NCBI RefSeq assembly: GCF_022695595.1
Contig: NZ_CP074380.1
Location: 3,918,001 to 3,982,000, forward strand
From: Streptomyces sp. MST-110588
GTDB taxonomy: Bacteria; Actinomycetota; Actinomycetes; Streptomycetales; Streptomycetaceae
Length of the DNA stretch: 64,000 nucleotides
Reading direction: 5' to 3'
Shown: in pieces, positions 59,030 to 64,000 of the stretch
Position numbering within the stretch: the first letter of the stretch is position 1
Layout: every line of letters starts with the position of its first letter
Program-made: the position numbers and the translations under genes
The notes under the pieces: model-generated
The model's database searches: none
Told to the model about the DNA's origin: nothing
The model's input: only the letters and a program-made list of their open reading frames with translations

Positions 59030-60271
59030 ATGTCCCTCAACCTCACCGGCCGGCCCAGCGGTTTCTCCGACACGGGGCTGCGCAGACTCCGCGACGTGCT
59101 GACGCGGCATGTGGAGTCGGGGCGGATCCCCGGTCTCGTTGCCCTGGTCAGCCGGGGCGGCCAGACGCACGTCGAAGCGCTCGGGACGATGCGCCACGAG
59201 GGTGGCGCGTCGATGCGCCGGGACACGATCTTCCGGCTGGCCTCGACGTCCAAGCCGGTCACGATGGCGGCGGCGATGGTCCTGCTGGACGAGTGCCGGA
59301 TACGGCTCGATGACCTGGTGGAGACTTGGCTGCCGGAACTCGCCGACCGCCGGGTGCTCAGACGGCCCGACGGTCCGCTGGAGGACACCGTGCCTGCGCG
59401 CCGGCCGATCACCGTACGGGACCTGCTGACCTCCACCTTCGGGCTCGGTATGGACCTGACGGCGGTGGGCACCCCGATCATGGACGCGATCTTCGAGCGG
59501 GGCGTGTTCAGCCAGGGCGCGTCAGCGCTGGCCGAGCCGGACGAGTGGATGCGCCGCCTGGGCACGCTGCCGCTGATGCAACAGCCCGGGGAGCGCTGGC
59601 AGTACCAGATCAGCCACGACGTGCTGGGCGTGCTCGTGGCCAGGGTCACCGGGCAGTCGCACGAGTCGTTCCTGCGTGAACGGGTCCTGGGCCCGCTGGG
59701 CATGAAGGACACCGGTTTCCATGTGCCTGCCGACAAGATCGACCGGCTGCCGCCCTGCTACACACCGAACCCGCAGACGGGGGAGTTCACCGTGTGGGAC
59801 GAGGCGGTGGGCGGGCAGTACAGCGCGCCTCCGGCGTTCCAGTCGGGCGGTGGCGGCCTGGTCTCCACCGTCGACGACTACCACGCCTATCTGCGGATGC
59901 TGTTGAACCACGGCATGCACGACGGCGAACGCGTCCTGTCCCGGCCGGCCGTGGAGCTGATGACCACCAACTGCCTCACCCCCGAGCAGGAGGCCGCCCG
60001 CAGCGAACTGGCCCGCAACAACGTCCACATCTCCTTCGGCCAGGGGCAGCACGGCGGTTGGGGCTACGGCATGGCGGTACGCACCTACCGCGGCGACTAC
60101 GCGCCCATCGGCCAGTTCGGCTGGGACGGCGGTACCGGCACCTCCGCCTACGCCGACCCGCACAACGGGCTCGTCGGCATCCTGCTCACCCAGGTCGGGC
60201 TGTCCGTGCCCGCCCCGGCACAGCTCATCCACGACTTCTGGACCACGCTCTACCAGGCGATCGACGACTGA
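59030..60271 (+). CDS. Class C beta-lactamase-fold serine hydrolase
   Basis: A 413-residue protein with the nucleophile motif S72-T-S-K75 (in FRLASTSKPVT), the second motif at Y192 (RWQYQISHD) and a C-terminal FGWDGGTGTSAYADP in place of KTG. It lacks a signal peptide, so it is probably a cytosolic esterase or amidase and not a drug-resistance enzyme. The ATG follows GAGGAG. It sits 90 bp after the DUF4097 gene and may share its transcript; a strong bidirectional terminator follows. Confidence 0.9.
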   Translation: MSLNLTGRPSGFSDTGLRRLRDVLTRHVESGRIPGLVALVSRGGQTHVEALGTMRHEGGASMRRDTIFRLASTSKPVTMAAAMVLLDECRIRLDDLVETWLPELADRRVLRRPDGPLEDTVPARRPITVRDLLTSTFGLGMDLTAVGTPIMDAIFERGVFSQGASALAEPDEWMRRLGTLPLMQQPGERWQYQISHDVLGVLVARVTGQSHESFLRERVLGPLGMKDTGFHVPADKIDRLPPCYTPNPQTGEFTVWDEAVGGQYSAPPAFQSGGGGLVSTVDDYHAYLRMLLNHGMHDGERVLSRPAVELMTTNCLTPEQEAARSELARNNVHISFGQGQHGGWGYGMAVRTYRGDYAPIGQFGWDGGTGTSAYADPHNGLVGILLTQVGLSVPAPAQLIHDFWTTLYQAIDD

Positions 60272-60284
60272 CGCCGGACCCACG

Positions 60285-60323
60285 CCCCCGCAGCCGGGCC
60301 GGCCTTCGGCCCGGCTGCGGGGG
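60285..60323. terminator. Strong bidirectional terminator
   Basis: A perfect 17-bp stem (CCCCCGCAGCCGGGCCG and its complement) around GCCTT, between two convergent genes. Confidence 0.92.
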
Positions 60324-60345
60324 CAGGCGGACATGGACCGATGGA

Positions 60346-61485
60346 CTAACGGCCGGACGGCGCGGTGACGGTGGGGGCGGCGGCCAGTGCGCCGAGGACC
60401 GTGGGCGCATCGCGTCGCCGGGTGGCGATGCGGACCGCCCGGTCACCGTCCCGGCACTCGATGACGACGCCGTCGTACTTGTAGAGGGGCTGCCAGCCGG
60501 CGTACTCCTCGACGGTGAAAGTCCGGACGCCCTGTACGGTCAGCGTTTCCGGAAGCTCCTTGCGGGCGAATCGGCCGTCGGGGTCCGGCGTGGCCGCCGG
60601 CCGCCCGTCCCCCACCACCAGGTGCCCGTAACCGGACACGCTGTAGGGGACGTCCCCGCTCACGGACGCCCGCAGGCACCGCTTCTCCGTGGGCGGTACC
60701 GGCACGATGTCACCGGTGTCGGCGGCGCGGACCATGCGCTGCCGCATGCGCCGTAGGGTCAGCCAGGCCAAGGCCAGGGCCGGCACGATGCCGACCCCCG
60801 TGATCAGGAACGCCTGCTGTACACCGCCGCAGAGCATGGCCGCGCAAGCGCCGATCACGCCGAGAAGGGCACCGGCCGCGACTCCCACGCCGGGCGCCCA
60901 GGGAACCGCGTGGGCCGGGGCGGAGGAGCGGGGCCGGCGCCAGAACAGGAACGAGAGCATGCCGAGTCCGAAGGGCAGCGCGCCGAGGCCGATCGCCACG
61001 GGAACCCGCCAGTGGGAGGTCGGTGACGCCGAGGTCTCCTGGGAGGTCACGCCGAGCCGTACGGCGGTGATCTCACCCCGCCAGTACGTCACGGTCACCT
61101 TGTCGCCGGTGCGTGCGGCGCCGTACACCGGCCCCCACCCGGCCATGCGCACACGCCGCACGGTGGACGAGCCGGCCTCGGTCAGGAGGAGGTACTCCTT
61201 GTTCTTGAACTCGTGATCCGTTCCTTTGACGGTCGCCGGGACCGCCGTCGTGCACGAGCCGGACCGGGGGGTGCCGGCCGGGCAGGCGGGCGCGGCGGTG
61301 TACGCGTCGGCGTCCGCCAGCGTGCCGGGCACGGTGGCGAGGGACCCCGCGGACACCAGCACGGCCAGCAGTCCGATGACGGCGAGAGCCACCGTCGCCC
61401 GCTTGCGGGTCGCTTCCGGCGTCCGGCCCGGCGTCCCGTTCAGTCTTCCGTCCGGTGTCCCGTCCGGCTTTTCAGAACGCGCCAT
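60346..61485 (-). CDS. Multispanning membrane protein of unknown function
   Basis: The 379-residue protein has a membrane helix at about 28-48 and an extracytoplasmic domain (about 49-150) with two cysteines in ACPAGTPRSGSC. Three more helices lie between about 160 and 260, and a C-terminal soluble domain follows. GWGPVYGAARTGDKVTVTYW resembles the beta strand of DUF3592-like membrane proteins, but I cannot assign a family. The start at MARSEKPDGT has AAGGGGG upstream; the longer open frame before it is not conserved in character. Confidence 0.75.
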   Translation of the reverse strand: MARSEKPDGTPDGRLNGTPGRTPEATRKRATVALAVIGLLAVLVSAGSLATVPGTLADADAYTAAPACPAGTPRSGSCTTAVPATVKGTDHEFKNKEYLLLTEAGSSTVRRVRMAGWGPVYGAARTGDKVTVTYWRGEITAVRLGVTSQETSASPTSHWRVPVAIGLGALPFGLGMLSFLFWRRPRSSAPAHAVPWAPGVGVAAGALLGVIGACAAMLCGGVQQAFLITGVGIVPALALAWLTLRRMRQRMVRAADTGDIVPVPPTEKRCLRASVSGDVPYSVSGYGHLVVGDGRPAATPDPDGRFARKELPETLTVQGVRTFTVEEYAGWQPLYKYDGVVIECRDGDRAVRIATRRRDAPTVLGALAAAPTVTAPSGR

Positions 61486-61689
61486 ACCCGCCGCCCCCTT
61501 CTGCCGCCCCCGGGCGGCAAACAGTTGCTCCGCCCCGCATTCTGCCCGGGTGTTCCGCACCCGTGGAGGCCAGGGTGGCAACACCGCTCACCGAGGCGCC
61601 GCCCGGCCGCCGCCCCCCTCACAAAAGCCCCCCGAACAGCGGGAACGCAGCTCGGAGGGCGATAGGCGTGGGCGCGCCGGTGGTACTCC

Positions 61690-61890
61690 TCAGTCCGACT
61701 CGGCCTTACGGATGCGGTACCACGTCACCCCGACCATGAATGCCGTGAAGAGCATCGCGTAGGAGCCCTGGGACGCGTACGAGACGTACTCCTCGTTGCC
61801 CTCGGCGCGGAATTGGACCGCGAAGAATCCCAGCACGGTACCGACTGCCGCGAACCCGCAGATCAGTGCGGCGAAAGGCGGCTTGGCCAT
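61690..61890 (-). CDS. Small two-helix membrane protein, 66 residues
   Basis: The frame from the ATG preceded by GGAGGAG reads MAKPPFAALICGFAAVGTVL and continues with a second helix (YAMLFTAFMVGVTWYRIRKA). Charged residues RAEGNEEY lie between them. Two spans with a basic C-terminus suggest a small inner-membrane protein. No family recognised. A 15-bp tandem duplication lies 42 bp upstream of the start. Confidence 0.75.
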   Translation of the reverse strand: MAKPPFAALICGFAAVGTVLGFFAVQFRAEGNEEYVSYASQGSYAMLFTAFMVGVTWYRIRKAESD

Positions 61891-61931
61891 TCCATCTCCT
61901 CCAAACAATGAGCTGACCTGATCGCCGCAGA

Positions 61932-61961
61932 GTCTACGTAGGGGCGGTCTACGTAGGGGCG
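61932..61961 (+). repeat. 15-bp tandem duplication
   Basis: GTCTACGTAGGGGCG occurs twice in tandem, exactly. Each copy contains the palindrome CTACGTAG. It lies upstream of the small membrane protein gene and could double a protein-binding site. Confidence 0.85.
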
Positions 61962-62033
61962 GGTCGGCCACGGATCGGCTGCCACTCGCTTACCCATGAC
62001 GGTGTGTTCCATGCACATCCACGGCCAGGACCA

Positions 62034-63218
62034 TCAGCCCACAAGCCGCTCCAGCTCCTCGTTGTAGAACTCCTCCGCCGCGCAGACGCCCGAGAGGACG
62101 CCGAAGTAGCGGTCCACCAACTCCTGATGGGGGGATATGGCGCGGACCACCGCCAGTTTCTCTTCCGTCACCTTGAGTTCGGCCACGCTCAGCGTGCCGT
62201 GGTAAGCCTCCACGAACTTCTCTTCCAAGTCCCTGGCATAGCGGTCACACGCCGCCGTGAGGGCCTTCGGGTCGTGCAGGTCCGTGCCGATGTAGTCGGT
62301 GAGCATCTGCACCTGACGGAAGGCGTCGGTGATGCCCCGGGCGGCGATGGAGTCCTTGTGATGCGCGGCGTCACCGACCAGGGCCCAGCCCGGACCTGCG
62401 GACTGCCGTACGAAGTTGAGCTGTTCGCCCGTGCCGTAGAGCCGTTCGGCCTGGCGGGCGGCGGACAGCCGGTCGCTCAGCTCCGGGGACGTGGTGCGGA
62501 TCGCTTCCAGGTAGGCGGCCTGGGCGTCCTTGCGTATCTGCCGGAACTCCGCCTGGGGGAAGTAGGCCATCACCAGCGTGCGCCCGTCGTTGGTCGGTAC
62601 GACGCCGAGTGACCGCCCGGTGCGTTCGTACAGCTCCCAGTGCGAGGCGTTCAGGCCCTCCCAGTAGCTGTAATACGTGCAGCTCATGGGCGCATGCTCG
62701 ACGATCACCGGTGCCTGGACGTGCCGGGCGACGGTCGAGCGCATGCCGTCCGCGCCGACGACCAGACGTGCACGCTCGGTGAACTCGCCGCCGGCCGTCC
62801 TGTACTTCACGCCGGTGACCCTGCCGTCCTCCTGGAGCAGACCGGTGACCGTGCATCCCTCGCGGAACTCGGCACCGGCCTCGACCGCGGCGGCGGCGAG
62901 GATCGGGTCGAGTACGTAACGCCTGGGCGCGTACGTCGTGGTGTGCCCGTCGGCCGGCAACAGGGAACCGACGAGCCGGACGCCCGCGGTCTCGCAACTG
63001 ACCCGGTCTATAGGCGTGCATCCGGCGGCCCGCAGCTTCTCCAGCACGCCCCACCGGTCGAGCAGGGCGACCCCTGGCTGGTGAAGGTAGTGGGAGGAGA
63101 GCTTGTCTTTCGGAAAATGCGCCTTCTCCAATAACAGCACGCGGTATCCGGCACGGGCCATCAGCATTGCCGTCGGCGCCCCCGCACAGCGCGCACCGAC
63201 CACGATCACGTCGTACAC
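62034..63218 (-). CDS. FAD-dependent monooxygenase (geranylgeranyl reductase-like group)
   Basis: A 394-residue flavoprotein. The N-terminal dinucleotide fold reads YDVIVVGARCAGAPTAMLMA, the G-x-R-C-A-G variant common in one group of FAD monooxygenases. RLVVGADGMRSTVAR is the DG motif, and WALVGDAAHHKDSIAARGIT the GD motif that binds the FAD ribose. The substrate is unknown. The start was set at a GTG with AAGGAG upstream; about 69 extra codons in frame are not conserved in character. No partner genes. Confidence 0.9.
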   Translation of the reverse strand: MYDVIVVGARCAGAPTAMLMARAGYRVLLLEKAHFPKDKLSSHYLHQPGVALLDRWGVLEKLRAAGCTPIDRVSCETAGVRLVGSLLPADGHTTTYAPRRYVLDPILAAAAVEAGAEFREGCTVTGLLQEDGRVTGVKYRTAGGEFTERARLVVGADGMRSTVARHVQAPVIVEHAPMSCTYYSYWEGLNASHWELYERTGRSLGVVPTNDGRTLVMAYFPQAEFRQIRKDAQAAYLEAIRTTSPELSDRLSAARQAERLYGTGEQLNFVRQSAGPGWALVGDAAHHKDSIAARGITDAFRQVQMLTDYIGTDLHDPKALTAACDRYARDLEEKFVEAYHGTLSVAELKVTEEKLAVVRAISPHQELVDRYFGVLSGVCAAEEFYNEELERLVG

Positions 63219-63596
63219 GACGTCTCCTTGCTCCTCGGACCGAGAAAACTGAACCCCCGTGTTATTCGGCTCCCAGCCCTGGAAGGAGAAGAACACGCTC
63301 AAGGCACCCTCGAAGATGCGCGCGAAGTCGTCGAGGTTCCACGTGAAACATCGGTCGATGGTGGTGGGAATTGCAATCGAGCGTGCTGCGGGGCGAGTTC
63401 GTGCGCTGGCAGAGGCACGCGGCAAACCATCAACAGATGCCGAACAGGACCCAAAACGGGGACCATAGGCCCTGGCCCCATAGGGCCATATGGCGGGCGG
63501 ATTCCGTCTCGGTGAGCGGGCGCGAGAAGTAACCGGCTCCCCGCGCGGGTTAGGTCGCTCACGCCCCCGGCCGGCCGTCCCGGTCAGTCGTCCCGG
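63219..63596. other. Intergenic stretch without a gene
   Basis: 378 bp. The left half contains the promoter of the monooxygenase, with relatively AT-rich sequence near 63235-63300 and 63360-63390. Near 63465-63490 GGCCCC/TGGGGCC and GGGCC words form a short palindromic patch. At 63582-63610 a GTCGTCCCGGTCA-type direct repeat runs into the end of the last gene. Nothing else is supported. Confidence 0.4.
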
Positions 63597-64000
63597 TCAG
63601 TCGTCCCGGTCGTCGTCCAGGGCCCGGCCGTTGATGACGTTCTCCGCCGTTTCCTGCAGGGGCTGGTTGTAGCGGTAGGAGTGGGCACGCATACGGGCCA
63701 GTGCGTCGTCGGGGGTGAGGTTGTCCTTCGCCGCGAGGATGCCGGCAGCGGCATGTACGGCCGGGGGGTAGCCCTGCGGGCCCGGGCGGGCGGAGCGGGC
63801 GTCGGCCGCCAGGAAATGGGGGTGCTCGTCCAGGACGAGCAGGGCGAGAATGCGGGCGTACGCGCGGGCCCGTGCCTTCTCCTGGCCGTTCAGGGAGCGC
63901 GCCTGGAGGCGGTAGAGGTCCAGGGCGCCGACGCGCAGATCCCCGACGGCCAGGGGAAGCGCCGTCACACTGCGGATACCGAGTTCGGCCGCGACCTGGC
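63597..64000 (-). CDS. GAF-ANTAR regulatory protein, 5' end cut by window edge
   Basis: The visible 134 residues begin within a GAF domain (AAELGIRSVTALPLAVGDLR, VGALDLYR) and end with an ANTAR RNA-binding domain (PPAVHAAAGILAAKDNLTPD, DALARMRAHSYRYNQPLQET). ANTAR proteins bind paired hairpins in nascent RNA and act as antiterminators. The C-terminus is complete. The frame continues off the right edge with no start inside the window, so length and sensor content are unknown. Confidence 0.88.
   Translation of the reverse strand, partial: QVAAELGIRSVTALPLAVGDLRVGALDLYRLQARSLNGQEKARARAYARILALLVLDEHPHFLAADARSARPGPQGYPPAVHAAAGILAAKDNLTPDDALARMRAHSYRYNQPLQETAENVINGRALDDDRDD

Noticed and set aside
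59030..60271. Serine hydrolase considered as a secreted beta-lactamase
   Set aside because: There is no signal peptide and the third motif is not KTG; the family is mostly esterases and peptidases.

Overview
This is 64 kb of very GC-rich DNA with the gene content and codon bias of a Streptomyces chromosome: nearly every real frame has G or C in the third position, and starts are ATG or GTG behind GGAGG-type ribosome binding sites. From memory (no search was run), the gene order matches the core region near the replication origin of Streptomyces that holds the pknB/pbpA/ftsW operon and the two bkd operons. Accessory insertions lie between these conserved blocks.

Layout. 1-6.2 kb (minus strand): fhaA-fhaB-pstP-ftsW-pbpA-pknB, the FHA, phosphatase, kinase and cell-wall operon; pknB runs off the left edge. 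7.0 kb: tRNA-Leu(CAG) with its own promoter and terminator. 7.2-13.7 kb: three regulator/target pairs read divergently (LysR with an MFS exporter, HxlR with an azoreductase, MarR with a YhgE-like membrane protein); two have clear palindromic operators. 13.9-17.5 kb: a DUF2252 protein, an octamer repeat array, a J-domain-like protein and a rhodanese. 17.6-30.2 kb: phenylacetate catabolism, with paaABCDE, an acyl-CoA dehydrogenase, paaN, paaH and a TetR regulator. An unrelated translationally coupled operon (DUF5819, HTTM membrane protein, TrmH-type methyltransferase) sits inside this block. 30.3-34.8 kb: bkdR and a first bkdABC operon. 34.8-41.6 kb: MobA-like and MoeA molybdenum cofactor genes, a K+ channel, a quinone oxidoreductase and a secreted protein. 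41.7-47.8 kb: proteasome activator Bpa, two divergent Ser/Thr kinases, a phosphotransferase-fold protein and a flavin/PNPOx-fold protein. 48.2-52.9 kb: a NarL-type regulator and a second bkdABC operon. 53-64 kb: polysaccharide deacetylase, secreted zinc protease, a 58-residue membrane peptide, a decayed whiJ-like locus, a GbsR/MarR-type regulator with a DUF4097 protein, a class C beta-lactamase-fold hydrolase, small membrane proteins, an FAD monooxygenase and a GAF-ANTAR regulator cut by the right edge.

How the parts work together. The PaaABCDE epoxygenase, PaaN and PaaH cover the ring-activating, ring-opening and one beta-oxidation step of phenylacetyl-CoA breakdown. The two bkd sets make E1 and E2 of branched-chain keto acid dehydrogenase, which feeds branched fatty acid and polyketide starter units; no E3 is present. 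One 14-bp palindrome family (ACCG-N2-CG-N2-CGGT) lies at the paaA promoter and the paaN/paaH divergent promoter, and a one-base variant lies between bkdR and bkdA, so the TetR protein beside paaH may control all three.

Points for attention: apparent single-G losses at the 3' ends of paaB and the mobA-like gene; the collapsed whiJ-like locus at 56.6-57.2 kb; the SdpAB-like membrane operon at 22.8-25.9 kb; and four DnaA-box-like 9-mers, all between genes.
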